Assembly (NCBI RefSeq): GCF_030296935.1
Contig: NZ_AP028032.1
Span: 372,001 to 436,000, forward strand
DNA from: Coprobacter fastidiosus
GTDB taxonomy: Bacteria; Bacteroidota; Bacteroidia; Bacteroidales; Coprobacteraceae
Length of the DNA: 64,000 nt
Reading direction: 5' to 3'
Part shown: positions 8,708 through 17,919 of the stretch, one piece after another
Position numbering within the stretch: position 1 is the first letter of the stretch
Layout: every line of letters starts with the position of its first letter
Made by a program: the position numbers and the translations under genes
The notes under the pieces: generated by a model
What the model saw: only the letters and a program-made list of their open reading frames with translations
Databases searched by the model: none
Told to the model about the DNA's origin: nothing

Positions 8708-11203
8708 ATGAAACGTAATTGGTGCATTCTTATCTTTTTATTTGGATTTAATCTCATTTGTTTTTCTCAAATTAGAAATGAAGTTTTGTTAAAGGAGGGA
8801 TGGAAATTTACCCGAGACGATAATCCGGAGTTTGTCGATCCTGATTTTGACGATCGTGCATGGCAGCCTGTAGTCGTTCCTCATGATTGGGCTATATACG
8901 GTCCGTTCAGCTCTCAAAATGATAAGCAAAATGTAGCGATTACACAAGATGGGCAAAAGGAAGCGCTGGAACATGCCGGTAGGACTGGAGGTTTACCTTT
9001 TGTCGGAGTAGGCTGGTATAGAATCGAATTTGAACTTCCCGATTTCGCTCCAGATAGACAGTCTTTTATTTTATTCGATGGTGCGATGAGTCAGGCGAAT
9101 GTTTATATTAATGGACAGAAAGTCGGAGAGTGGCCTAACGGCTACAATTCGTTTTATTTCAATATTTCTCCCTATTTGGTTTCAGGCAAGAAAAATGTAT
9201 TGGCCGTTCGTTTAGAGAATTTACCGGAATCGTCCCGTTGGTATCCTGGGGCAGGGTTGTATCGGAATGTTCATATTATAACAACGTCAGATGCATATAT
9301 TCCGATTTGGGGTACTTATATAACTACTCCGGTTATTCATAAAGATTTTGCAAAAGTTAATATCCGTACAAAAGTCTGTTTGCCGGAAAATGCCGATCCA
9401 GGACTTTATACGATAGAAACAGTTATCTTTGATTCGTCGCATAAGGAAATACAAAAAACTAAAACTTCGCTTACCTCTTTACTGTATGGAGATATTTCAC
9501 AGGAAATAGTTGTTAAGAATCCTGTTTTGTGGTCTCCTGATCAGCCGGTTTTATATACTGCTAAAACGTTTTTATATGAAGGAACTACATTGAAAGACCA
9601 GTATAGTACTCCATTCGGAATTCGTTCGATAGAAATAATTCCGGAGAAAGGATTTTTTCTAAATGGAGAAAAAACTGTTTTTAAAGGAGTCTGCAATCAT
9701 CATGATTTAGGTCCATTGGGAGCAGCGGTGAATGATGCTGCCATTCGTCGTCAAATACGACTGTTAAAAGATATGGGGTGTAATGCAATAAGAACTTCTC
9801 ATAACATGCCGGCTCCAGAGTTGGTAAAAGCTTGTGATGAAATGGGTATGATGCTTATGGTAGAGAGCTTTGACGAGTGGAATACTCCTAAGTGTAAAAA
9901 CGGGTATAATCTTTTTTTTGATGAATGGGCGGAAAAAGATCTGGTAAATCTGATATGGAATTATCGTAATAATCCGAGTGTCGTTATGTGGTGCATCGGA
10001 AATGAAGTTCCTAATCAATGGACTGAAGGTGATTGTAAAATTGCTAAACGATTGCAGGATATTTGCCATCGTGAAGATCCGTCTCGTCCGGTAACTCAGG
10101 GTATGGATGCTCCTGATGCAGTAGTAAATAATAATTTTGCTGCAGTAATGGATGTTGCCGGATTTAATTATCGTCCTTTCCGCTATCAGGTTAATTATAA
10201 AAAATTGCCTCAGGGAATTATTTTAGGAAGCGAAACGGCTTCAACTGTCAGTTCTCGAGGTGTGTATAAATTCCCAGTAGAGCGAAAGGCGATGCAGCGC
10301 TATGAAGACCATCAAAGTTCGTCTTATGATGTAGAGCATTGCGGTTGGTCTAACCTTCCGGAAGATGACTTTATACAACATGAAGATCTTCCTTATTGTA
10401 TAGGAGAATTCGTTTGGACAGGTTTCGATTATTTGGGAGAACCGACTCCTTATTATACAGATTGGCCTAGCCATAGTTCTCTTTTCGGAATTATAGATTT
10501 GGCAGGTATTCCCAAAGACCGTTTTTATCTTTATCGGAGTCATTGGAATAGGGAAGAAGAGACTTTACATATATTGCCTCATTGGACGTGGAAAGGACGT
10601 GAGGGAGAAATCACGCCGGTATTTGTATATACTAATTATCCTTCGGCCGAATTATTCATTAATGGAAAGAGTCAGGGGAAAAGAACAAAAGACCTGAGTA
10701 TCGGCATAGACAGTACTTATACAGATGCCGCTCAAAAAAGTTTCGAACGGCAGAAACGATATCGGTTAATGTGGATGGATACTCGTTATGAACCGGGAAC
10801 GGTTAAAGTAGTTGCTTATGATAATGAAGGAAAAGCTGTTGCCGAAAAAGAAGTACATACGGCAGGGAAACCACACCATTTAGTGCTAACGGCAGATCGA
10901 GATCGTTTGGCGGCAGATGGAGAAGATCTATCTTTTATTAATGTAAAGGTTGTAGATAAAGATGGAAACTTATGTCCGGATGCTACGTCAAAAATTAAAT
11001 TCAAGGTAAAAGGTGCTGGCGTTTTCCGTGCTGCGGCAAACGGTAATCCGGCAAGTCTCGAGTCATTTCAGAAACCAGAGATGAAACTTTTCAGCGGTCA
11101 GTTGACTGCAATTGTGCAAACAATATCGAAGGCCGGTACAATTATTTTTGAAGCATCATCACCCGGAATAAAAAGCGCGTCTATTAAGTTGATAAGCGAA
11201 TAA
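8708..11203 (+). CDS. Secreted glycoside hydrolase family 2 (beta-galactosidase-like)
   Basis: An 831-residue enzyme. The chosen start gives a signal peptide (MKRNWCILIFLFGFNLICFS) followed by mature protein beginning near QIRNEV. Domains in order are the GH2 sugar-binding jelly roll (about 20-190), an immunoglobulin-like domain, the TIM barrel (about 310-600) and C-terminal beta domains of the DUF4982 type. The acid/base Glu is in IGNEVPNQW (E433) and the nucleophile is probably the Glu in LGSETAST (E509). Exo-acting beta-galactosidase or a related activity is expected; the substrate is not defined. No SusC/SusD pair is adjacent, so it is not part of a typical utilisation locus. Confidence 0.9.
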   Translation: MKRNWCILIFLFGFNLICFSQIRNEVLLKEGWKFTRDDNPEFVDPDFDDRAWQPVVVPHDWAIYGPFSSQNDKQNVAITQDGQKEALEHAGRTGGLPFVGVGWYRIEFELPDFAPDRQSFILFDGAMSQANVYINGQKVGEWPNGYNSFYFNISPYLVSGKKNVLAVRLENLPESSRWYPGAGLYRNVHIITTSDAYIPIWGTYITTPVIHKDFAKVNIRTKVCLPENADPGLYTIETVIFDSSHKEIQKTKTSLTSLLYGDISQEIVVKNPVLWSPDQPVLYTAKTFLYEGTTLKDQYSTPFGIRSIEIIPEKGFFLNGEKTVFKGVCNHHDLGPLGAAVNDAAIRRQIRLLKDMGCNAIRTSHNMPAPELVKACDEMGMMLMVESFDEWNTPKCKNGYNLFFDEWAEKDLVNLIWNYRNNPSVVMWCIGNEVPNQWTEGDCKIAKRLQDICHREDPSRPVTQGMDAPDAVVNNNFAAVMDVAGFNYRPFRYQVNYKKLPQGIILGSETASTVSSRGVYKFPVERKAMQRYEDHQSSSYDVEHCGWSNLPEDDFIQHEDLPYCIGEFVWTGFDYLGEPTPYYTDWPSHSSLFGIIDLAGIPKDRFYLYRSHWNREEETLHILPHWTWKGREGEITPVFVYTNYPSAELFINGKSQGKRTKDLSIGIDSTYTDAAQKSFERQKRYRLMWMDTRYEPGTVKVVAYDNEGKAVAEKEVHTAGKPHHLVLTADRDRLAADGEDLSFINVKVVDKDGNLCPDATSKIKFKVKGAGVFRAAANGNPASLESFQKPEMKLFSGQLTAIVQTISKAGTIIFEASSPGIKSASIKLISE

Positions 11204-11222
11204 AACTATAAATATTGAGAAG

Positions 11223-11252
11223 AAAAGTCTGGCTGAATAAAGTCAGACTTTT
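11223..11252 (+). terminator. Intrinsic terminator of the GH2 gene
   Basis: AAAAGTCTG and CAGACTTTT form a 9-bp stem with a 12-base loop followed by T residues, 20 bases after the stop codon. Confidence 0.8.
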
Positions 11253-11357
11253 TTATGCTGGATATTATTATAATATTTTTTTTCTTATCTATTTCTAAAC
11301 ATTCGCCTTGTTAAACCGTTAAATATAGATCGGGAATTTAGAAACTGCGGTTAGATT

Positions 11358-12398
11358 ATGAGTTTAAAAGAACAATATTTTAAGTATTCGATTATTATAC
11401 TGATTCTGGGTTTGGGCATTGTTATTTTTTTCGAACTTATTCCTTTTTTAGGTGGTTTGTTAGGAGCATGCACTATATATACATTGATTAGAAATCAGAT
11501 GAAACATCTTGTTGAAAAAAGAAAGATAAAACGTTCTATTGCCGCATTTCTTTTAATCATGGAAACCGTACTTTGTTTTTTGATCCCGATCTCTCTCGTT
11601 GTTTGGTTTTTGATAATGAAAGTGCAGCATATCAATCTCGATCCTCAGGTGGTACTTGCACCGGTAGAACAAATATCCGTATTAATAAAGCAAAAGATAG
11701 GTTATGATATTTTGAATACAGATAATTTAAAATCTGTAATATCATGGGCTCCTCAAGTTGGTCAGATGTTAATGGGAGGAATTACAAGTTTGGCACTGAA
11801 TATTTTTGTTTTGATTTTTGTCCTTTATTTCATGTTATTGGGAAATGACAAAATGGAAAATTATATAATGGATATACTCCCTTTTACAGAAAAGAATAAA
11901 TTGACAATTTTGCATGATGTAAATATGGTAGTAAAATCCAATGCCATAGGTATTCCTTTATTAGCTGTGATACAGGGAGCAGTAGCCATGTTGGGATATT
12001 ATATATTCAATGTTCCCGACTTATTATTGTGGGGAATATTGACATGCTTTGCGACAGTGATTCCTATCATCGGTACGGCATTGATTTGGGTACCTTTAGT
12101 TATTTATTTTGCCATTATAGGAGATTGGTGGGATGCCGTAGGGTTATTGATTTATGCAGCACTTATTATTACACATGTCGATAATCTGATACGTTTTGTT
12201 ATTCAGAAAAAAATGGCAGATATACATCCGTTGATAACAATATTCGGAGTTATTATAGGTCTTCCGTTATTTGGCTTTATGGGAGTTATTTTCGGTCCGC
12301 TATTGTTATCTATATTCCTCCTTTGTGCCGATATTTTTAAGCGTGAATATTTAGAGAATAACAATTCTTCTTCGAGAACACATATAAAGAGATTATAG
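11358..12398 (+). CDS. AI-2E family transporter
   Basis: A 346-residue membrane protein with about seven hydrophobic segments. The C-terminal half (IPIIGTALIWVP, then GVIIGLPLFGFMGVIFGP) is the hallmark of the AI-2E/UPF0118 family. Members have been linked to autoinducer-2 export in E. coli (TqsA), but others are Na+/H+ antiporters, so the family name does not prove the substrate. The gene is convergent with pfs-luxS, the AI-2-generating pair, lying about 250 bases away. Confidence 0.85.
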   Translation: MSLKEQYFKYSIIILILGLGIVIFFELIPFLGGLLGACTIYTLIRNQMKHLVEKRKIKRSIAAFLLIMETVLCFLIPISLVVWFLIMKVQHINLDPQVVLAPVEQISVLIKQKIGYDILNTDNLKSVISWAPQVGQMLMGGITSLALNIFVLIFVLYFMLLGNDKMENYIMDILPFTEKNKLTILHDVNMVVKSNAIGIPLLAVIQGAVAMLGYYIFNVPDLLLWGILTCFATVIPIIGTALIWVPLVIYFAIIGDWWDAVGLLIYAALIITHVDNLIRFVIQKKMADIHPLITIFGVIIGLPLFGFMGVIFGPLLLSIFLLCADIFKREYLENNNSSSRTHIKRL

Positions 12399-12642
12399 AC
12401 AAATCGTCCAGATGATTAAGAATTGGAAAAGAGAGGGCCTTTTGTTTCTATTTTTAAGTCTCTTTTCAGTCTGTTTATCCGTCTTTATTTGTCGGATGAA
12501 CGATATTGGATATCGCAGCGGCCGATCCTATAACTCATTTGTAAGCAGTTTTACGAGTTTTTTTCAAAAAATCTGTGTTGCCATTCCGAGCCTTTGAGGA
12601 TTTAGAGAATACCGTTCGTAAGTCTTCTATATATATGATCTG

Positions 12643-13131
12643 TTATTCTTTAATACTCGGATATACAAGATTTTTTTCTTCTATAATATCCAGAACCTCT
12701 TTCAAATATTTATCTGCTTCATATTTGGCCATCGGAAGATCGTGTAACAAGTAATTTCCACAATCTTGAGGTGCAGCTCCCGGAATTTTGCCTTCGAAGT
12801 CTCGTATAAACCGGAATGTTTCACGCATAAGTTCGACAATATCTTTTGATTCTAAATCTCCTTGTACCAAAAAATAATTTCCAGTACAGCATCCCATGGG
12901 TCCCCAAAATACGATTTTCTCTCCCCATATATTGTGGTTTCTTAAATAAGTTGCAGCCAGATGCTCGATTGTGTGTAAAGCTCCATATCCGAGTGCCGGT
13001 TCACGGTTCGGTTCTTTCATTCGTATATCGAATGTAGTTATCGTGTGATTTCCTATATAGTCTTTTCGTGAAACATAAATGCCGCGTAATAAATGGATAT
13101 GATCTATTGTAAAGCTGGGTATTTTTTTCAT
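12643..13131 (-). CDS. luxS: S-ribosylhomocysteine lyase
   Basis: A 162-residue enzyme that cleaves S-ribosylhomocysteine to homocysteine and DPD, the AI-2 precursor. The start at MKKIPSFTIDHIHLL fits the family; a longer frame would read back into pfs. The metal site is visible as H53-T-I-E56-H57 plus C124 (PQDCGNY), and the catalytic Cys81 sits in GPMGCCTGN. The residue after the catalytic Cys is often Arg in other LuxS proteins and is Cys here. The gene starts 8 bases after the pfs stop, so both steps of SAH recycling are co-transcribed. Confidence 0.93.
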   Translation of the reverse strand: MKKIPSFTIDHIHLLRGIYVSRKDYIGNHTITTFDIRMKEPNREPALGYGALHTIEHLAATYLRNHNIWGEKIVFWGPMGCCTGNYFLVQGDLESKDIVELMRETFRFIRDFEGKIPGAAPQDCGNYLLHDLPMAKYEADKYLKEVLDIIEEKNLVYPSIKE

Positions 13132-13139
13132 AATTGTTT

Positions 13140-13823
13140 TTATAATATATCGATTAATTGTTTTATTATTTCGAATGATTTTTGAGGAGCTTCTTCCCAA
13201 AAGCGATTGTATTGAGTCGTATGGTCTTCTATTCCGGGAGTATCGCTGATAATGCGGAAACTCAAGAACGGTATTTTATTCATGTAACAAACATGTGCAA
13301 TAGAAGCTGATTCCATATCTACAGCAAGACCGTTTGGAAAAGTAGCTTTTATTTTGTCTAATTCTTTACGGTTGGTAATAAATTGATCCCCACTACATAT
13401 TAGACCGCTGTATATTCGTGTTGACGTTTGTAGAGATAAGGCTTTTTCCAGCAGTTCGGGATCGGAATAGAAACGGGCGGGATATTCAGGAATTTGTCCA
13501 GGTTCGTTTTCTTCTCCGCACCATACATCGTGATAAACGATTTCTTTTCCGGTTACGATGTCAAAAACTTGGGTCGATATATCTATACCCCCGGCAACAC
13601 CTGTATTCAATATACAGTCTGGATGATAATGATATATCATATTCAGAGTTCTTGTCGCAGAGCAGACTTTGCCTATGCCGCTTTGTGTTAAAATGAGAGT
13701 ATGATTTCCACGTTTCCCTATATAAAAAATTGCTCCTTCGTTCGATTCTTCCCGACAGTCGGTAAGCAAATCTTTTATACATGCTAATTCCGATAGCATG
13801 GCAACTATAATTCCTATTGTCAT
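13140..13823 (-). CDS. pfs: 5'-methylthioadenosine/S-adenosylhomocysteine nucleosidase
   Basis: A 227-residue nucleosidase of the PNP/UDP family that splits SAH and MTA, releasing adenine. The N-terminal IGIIVAMLSELACI (general acid Glu12), the GVAGGID loop and the AVDMESASIAHVC block with the downstream ISDTPG Asp identify MtnN/Pfs. It supplies S-ribosylhomocysteine to the luxS product encoded directly behind it. A -7 box (TATATTTG on the minus strand) lies just upstream. Confidence 0.93.
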   Translation of the reverse strand: MTIGIIVAMLSELACIKDLLTDCREESNEGAIFYIGKRGNHTLILTQSGIGKVCSATRTLNMIYHYHPDCILNTGVAGGIDISTQVFDIVTGKEIVYHDVWCGEENEPGQIPEYPARFYSDPELLEKALSLQTSTRIYSGLICSGDQFITNRKELDKIKATFPNGLAVDMESASIAHVCYMNKIPFLSFRIISDTPGIEDHTTQYNRFWEEAPQKSFEIIKQLIDIL

Positions 13824-13842
13824 TTTTATTTTTATTTATCGG

Positions 13843-13850
13843 CAAATATA
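13843..13850 (-). promoter_or_regulatory. -7 promoter box for pfs-luxS
   Basis: TATATTTG on the minus strand, 19 bases upstream of the pfs start codon. Confidence 0.55.
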
Positions 13851-13877
13851 CGATTTGTATGGGATAATATAAAATTG

Positions 13878-13917
13878 AAAGCGTGTCTCTCCCTAATAAA
13901 TAGGATAAACACGCTTT
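13878..13917. terminator. Terminator hairpin after iorB
   Basis: AAAGCGTGT and ACACGCTTT form a perfect 9-bp stem with a 22-base loop between iorB and pfs, both on the minus strand. It should stop iorAB transcription before pfs. The T run is better on the plus strand. Confidence 0.6.
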
Positions 13918-13937
13918 TTATTGTCAATATTTATTGA

Positions 13938-14519
13938 TTATTTCAGCTGATCCGCAACTTTTCTACCGGCCTCCAATGCCTTAAGATTCATTTCTACTAT
14001 ATGCTCTCCCTTACGTCCGAATATGTCCCGTATTCCGGTTTCTATTTGTTCGTAGGGGATACCTAAAAATGGAGAAGCTGCACCTAACATGACTATATTG
14101 GCTGTTCTGGGCGAACCGCTTTCTTTTGCTATCGTATCTACATCTAAAATGATTTTATGGGGCATTTTATTAATTTCTTTTATGACATCTTCCGGTTCTG
14201 GATAGTTCGGGATATTGATGAACGGTGTTGAATTAGTTACAATCCAACCGTCTTTGGCAAGATACGGAAGATAACGTAAAGCCTCCATCGGTTCGAGAGA
14301 AATGATGAGATCTGCTTTCCCTAAAGGAATGAGGTCTGATGCTATGGGTTTATCCGAAATACGTAAATTAGATTGTACGTCGCCTCCTCGTTGACTCATG
14401 CCGTGAACTTCAGCTTGTTTCATATATAGTCCGTTATGTATAGCGGCTTCACCGATTACTGCAGCGATAGATAGAATACCTTGACCGCCTACACCCGAAA
14501 GAATTATATCTGTTTTCAT
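13938..14519 (-). CDS. iorB: Indolepyruvate:ferredoxin oxidoreductase, beta subunit
   Basis: A 193-residue gamma-type pyruvate:ferredoxin oxidoreductase domain protein (GVGGQGILSIAAVIG at the start, EVHGMSQRGGDVQSNLRI near 40-55). It forms the smaller subunit of the enzyme that oxidatively decarboxylates aryl 2-oxo acids from aromatic amino acids to the aryl-acetyl-CoA, reducing ferredoxin. It begins 12 bases after the alpha-subunit stop in the same transcription unit. Confidence 0.92.
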   Translation of the reverse strand: MKTDIILSGVGGQGILSIAAVIGEAAIHNGLYMKQAEVHGMSQRGGDVQSNLRISDKPIASDLIPLGKADLIISLEPMEALRYLPYLAKDGWIVTNSTPFINIPNYPEPEDVIKEINKMPHKIILDVDTIAKESGSPRTANIVMLGAASPFLGIPYEQIETGIRDIFGRKGEHIVEMNLKALEAGRKVADQLK

Positions 14520-14531
14520 ATTTGTCGGATT

Positions 14532-16121
14532 TTATTTTTGACGTTTTTTTCTACTTAAAGTCTGGATACATTCTCGACGAGGAATTAATACCGAAACACC
14601 CTTATATTCTATTTCTTCCCGTATAGTCCGTTCCATTTCTTCCATATTCTTTTTTAGAGGAATCAGTACGCGAATGTGTTCCGGAGCAACTCCTATACCT
14701 TTGCATATAGCCTCTATTTTCCCTGTTCCGGCAGAATCTTGTCCTCCGGTCATGGCAGTAGTTTCATTATCGGATATGACGATCGTGACGTTTGCATTTT
14801 CATTGACGCAGTCAAGTAATCCGGTAATTCCCGAATGCGTGAATGTCGAGTCCCCGATTACGGCAATAGCCGGAAATAATCCTCCGTCAGCGGCACCTTT
14901 AGCCATAGTGATGGATGCTCCCATATCTACACATGAATGTATAGCTCTGAAAGGCGGTAACGCTCCTAATGTATAACATCCTATATCGCTGAATATCCGG
15001 GCATTTTTATATGTTTTGGCTACATTATTGAGCGCTTCATACATGTCACGGTGTCCACATCCTTGACAAAGAGCTGGTGGACGCATGGCTACAATATTCG
15101 GTATTTCAAACTCTGCACCTGATTTCAGTCCTAAAGCTTTTGCTACACGATCGGGATTTAATTCTCCGTCACGATTCAGTGTTCCGTCAAGTTTCCCCTT
15201 TATTATTTTAGACGGAATAATACCTTTTATTTTTTCCTCAACGAATGCATACCCATCTTCCAAAACCAATATCTCATCACATGTGTCGAATAATTTTTGT
15301 AACATTTTCAACGGTAACGGATATTGAGATAGTTTGACAACCGGATAATCGCATCCCTCAGGGTAATTCTCCATTAAATAATTATAGGCTATACCGCAGG
15401 CGATGATTCCCATTTTTTTGTTCGGACCATCGATATAACGGTTGAAAGATGAGTTTTCAGACGCTTCTGTAAAGTCTTTTTGTTCGTTTAACAACGTTCT
15501 GAAACGACGTCTGGAGTTTGCAGGTAATAAGATAAATTGTCCGGTATTATCAGGAAACGAAATCTCGTTTTGATCCTTTATTTTCAATGTTGTCGTTACA
15601 CCTGCACGAGAATGTGCCAGTCGGGTGGTAATTCTCAATAACACCGGAATTTTGAATTTTTCGGATAGACCGAACCCTGCTGCCATCATGTCGTATGCTT
15701 CTTGTTGGTTGGAAGGCTCGAACATCGGAACAAATGCAAAGTTTCCATAAAAACGAGAATCTTGTTCATTTTGAGATGAATGCATGGACGGATCATCTGC
15801 CGCTACGACAATGAGTCCACCATTGACTCCGGTCATTCCGGCATTGATAAACGCATCGGCGGCAACGTTCATTCCGACATGTTTCATACAAACTAGCGCC
15901 CGTTTACCTATATAAGACATACCCAAAGCTGCTTCCATAGCGGTTTTTTCATTCGTACACCAGCGGGTATGTATCGTATTGTTTTTTGCTTCAGGAGAAA
16001 TTTGTATATATTCGGTTATTTCGGTAGAAGGAGTACCGGGATATGCATAAACTCCCGAAAGACCTGCATCGAGTGCGCCTTGGGCAATAGCTTCGTCTCC
16101 TAAAAATAGATGTTTGTTCAT
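14532..16121 (-). CDS. iorA: Indolepyruvate:ferredoxin oxidoreductase, alpha subunit
   Basis: A 529-residue subunit with the transketolase-like pyrimidine-binding domain (YAYPGTPSTEI near the N-terminus) and the TPP-binding domain (RPPALCQGCGHRDMYEAL; GDSTFTHSGITGL; ETTAMTGGQDS). The protein ends shortly after the TPP domain at RKKRQK, so the tandem [4Fe-4S] ferredoxin domain found at the C-terminus of the archaeal enzyme is absent here. The frame ends cleanly and iorB follows, so this looks like a native short form rather than a truncation. Electron transfer may use fewer clusters or an external partner. Confidence 0.92.
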   Translation of the reverse strand: MNKHLFLGDEAIAQGALDAGLSGVYAYPGTPSTEITEYIQISPEAKNNTIHTRWCTNEKTAMEAALGMSYIGKRALVCMKHVGMNVAADAFINAGMTGVNGGLIVVAADDPSMHSSQNEQDSRFYGNFAFVPMFEPSNQQEAYDMMAAGFGLSEKFKIPVLLRITTRLAHSRAGVTTTLKIKDQNEISFPDNTGQFILLPANSRRRFRTLLNEQKDFTEASENSSFNRYIDGPNKKMGIIACGIAYNYLMENYPEGCDYPVVKLSQYPLPLKMLQKLFDTCDEILVLEDGYAFVEEKIKGIIPSKIIKGKLDGTLNRDGELNPDRVAKALGLKSGAEFEIPNIVAMRPPALCQGCGHRDMYEALNNVAKTYKNARIFSDIGCYTLGALPPFRAIHSCVDMGASITMAKGAADGGLFPAIAVIGDSTFTHSGITGLLDCVNENANVTIVISDNETTAMTGGQDSAGTGKIEAICKGIGVAPEHIRVLIPLKKNMEEMERTIREEIEYKGVSVLIPRRECIQTLSRKKRQK

Positions 16122-16224
16122 TCTTTTATACTTTGACGGTTATTAGACTTGTAAATTTATGTGTGTTTCTTTCAAAAAGATATCTGATAATCCTGTGAAG
16201 ATTCTTTTTGTTATGATTTAGTTG

Positions 16225-16232
16225 CAAATATA
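16225..16232 (-). promoter_or_regulatory. -7 promoter box for iorAB
   Basis: TATATTTG on the minus strand, about 100 bases upstream of iorA, which would give a fairly long 5' leader. Confidence 0.45.
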
Positions 16233-16382
16233 AGAAAATATTTATCGAAATATTGTATTATCGGATGAATTTACATATTTTCGTAAATCATTCTGTGTTC
16301 GGAACAATGATATGTTTTTAGGAAAAGCAGAGTTTGTTTTGAATTTGGAACTTCAAGATTAAAATCTAAAAAATGTGATACT

Positions 16383-17918
16383 ATGAAATTTAAAAGTTTA
16401 GCCTGTACCGGGATTTCTTTCTTTTCGTTATTGCAACCTATTGTGTCGTTGTCAGCAACTAAACAACCTAATATTCTTTTTTTTATGGTAGATGATATGG
16501 GATGGCAAGATACATCGGTGCCTTTTGCTGATGAAAAAACTCTTTTTAATAATTTATATGAAACTCCTAATATGGAGCGACTTGCAAGAATGGGTGTGAA
16601 GTTTACGAATGCTTATGCGGCATCGGTTAGCTCGCCTTCAAGATGCAGCCTTATGACGGGGGCGAATGTTTTGCAGCATAAAGTTTCGAACTGGACATTG
16701 CATTATGATACTCCTACCGATGGAAATAATGAATATTTTGATTTTGAGTGGAATTGGAATGGAATATGTCCGTCAAACGCTGTCGTTCAAAATTATTCCC
16801 ACATGTTTTATGCTAAAATGTTACCCCAGATTCTGAAAGAAAACGGTTACCAGACTTATATTGTAGGTAAAGCCCATTTTGCTTCTCGAACAACCACGGC
16901 TGCTGATCCGTTGACTTGTGGTTTTGATGTCAATATAGGGGGACATGCAGCTGGAGCGATGGGGAGTTATTCAGGATGTCGGGGATATGGAGCTGATCGA
17001 GAAGATGCGGAGATATGGCAAGTACCGATGCCTAACATAGATTATTATTGTAAAGAAAACATATTTCTTACCGAAGCATTGACTATGGAGGCAAAAAAAT
17101 TAGTAAATCGGGCATTAGAATCGGACCGCCCGTTTTTTATGTATTTATCTCATTATGCCGTTCATACTCCGTTCGAGAAAGATATGCGTTTTTATGATAA
17201 GTATATAAAAAAGGGGATGTGCGATCGTGAAGCACAATATGCCTCTTTGATAGAAGGAATGGATAAAAGTTTAGGAGATATGATGGATTTATTTGAGGAA
17301 AAAGGGATTGCCGAAAGTACCATTATTATTTTCATGTCTGATAATGGAGGGTATTCTTCATCGTACCGTGAGCCGAACAGAAATGCTCCTTTACGGTCGG
17401 GAAAAGGTAGCCTTTATGAAGGAGGAATTCGAGAGCCGATGTTAATTTTTTGGCCGGGAGTAACTCAACCGAATAGTGTTAATCGCTCTAATGTGATTAT
17501 CGAAGATTTTTTTCCAACGTTACTTGAGATGGCACAGATAGAAAATTATTCTGTTCCTCAGCGGGTTGATGGAGTCAGCATGGTAAAACTGTTGAGATCA
17601 GGAGCGGTAGAAAAAAACAGGGCACTTTATTTTCATTATCCGAACGATTGGGGAGAACGGACTGGAGATGCCGGACGTCCGTCAAGTGCTATTATAAAGG
17701 GAGATTGGAAGTTATTATTTGATTATGAAACACGATGCACAGAATTATATAATTTAGCGAATGATATCAGTGAAAAACATGATTTGAGTGAAAATCCTCT
17801 TTATGATAAAATAAAAGAGAACCTTTCTAAAGATCTAAGCAATCGTTTACGTGAAACAAAAGCCAATATGCCTGTTTACAAAGTTTCTGGTATACCGTGC
17901 GGTTATCCTGATGAATAG
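16383..17918 (+). CDS. Secreted sulfatase, serine type
   Basis: A 511-residue alkaline-phosphatase-fold sulfatase with an N-terminal signal peptide. The metal-binding DD (residues 37-38, FFMVDDMGW) is followed by the formylglycine motif S83-S-P-S-R87 in SVSSPSRCSLMTG. The modified residue is Ser, so activation requires the anaerobic maturase anSME, which is not in this window. Further active-site blocks are VGKAHFAS and FMSDNGGYSSS. It should remove sulfate from a sulfated glycan or small molecule outside the cytoplasm. It stands alone, convergent with mltG, with only one base between the two stop codons. Confidence 0.9.
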   Translation: MKFKSLACTGISFFSLLQPIVSLSATKQPNILFFMVDDMGWQDTSVPFADEKTLFNNLYETPNMERLARMGVKFTNAYAASVSSPSRCSLMTGANVLQHKVSNWTLHYDTPTDGNNEYFDFEWNWNGICPSNAVVQNYSHMFYAKMLPQILKENGYQTYIVGKAHFASRTTTAADPLTCGFDVNIGGHAAGAMGSYSGCRGYGADREDAEIWQVPMPNIDYYCKENIFLTEALTMEAKKLVNRALESDRPFFMYLSHYAVHTPFEKDMRFYDKYIKKGMCDREAQYASLIEGMDKSLGDMMDLFEEKGIAESTIIIFMSDNGGYSSSYREPNRNAPLRSGKGSLYEGGIREPMLIFWPGVTQPNSVNRSNVIIEDFFPTLLEMAQIENYSVPQRVDGVSMVKLLRSGAVEKNRALYFHYPNDWGERTGDAGRPSSAIIKGDWKLLFDYETRCTELYNLANDISEKHDLSENPLYDKIKENLSKDLSNRLRETKANMPVYKVSGIPCGYPDE

Positions 17919-17919
17919 T

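Noticed and set aside
12412..12597. A 61-codon frame directly after the AI-2E transporter gene
   Set aside because: It begins 13 bases after the stop and has a hydrophobic start, but the remainder is Ser/Phe-rich without family resemblance and no RBS or terminator supports it.
13132..13200. Extended start of luxS inside pfs
   Set aside because: LuxS proteins begin close to the conserved SFTIDH block, and the extension merely reads the pfs 3' end in another frame.
16122..16382. tRNA or small RNA in this gap
   Set aside because: No cloverleaf or terminator was found; it contains only the iorAB promoter box and AT-rich sequence.
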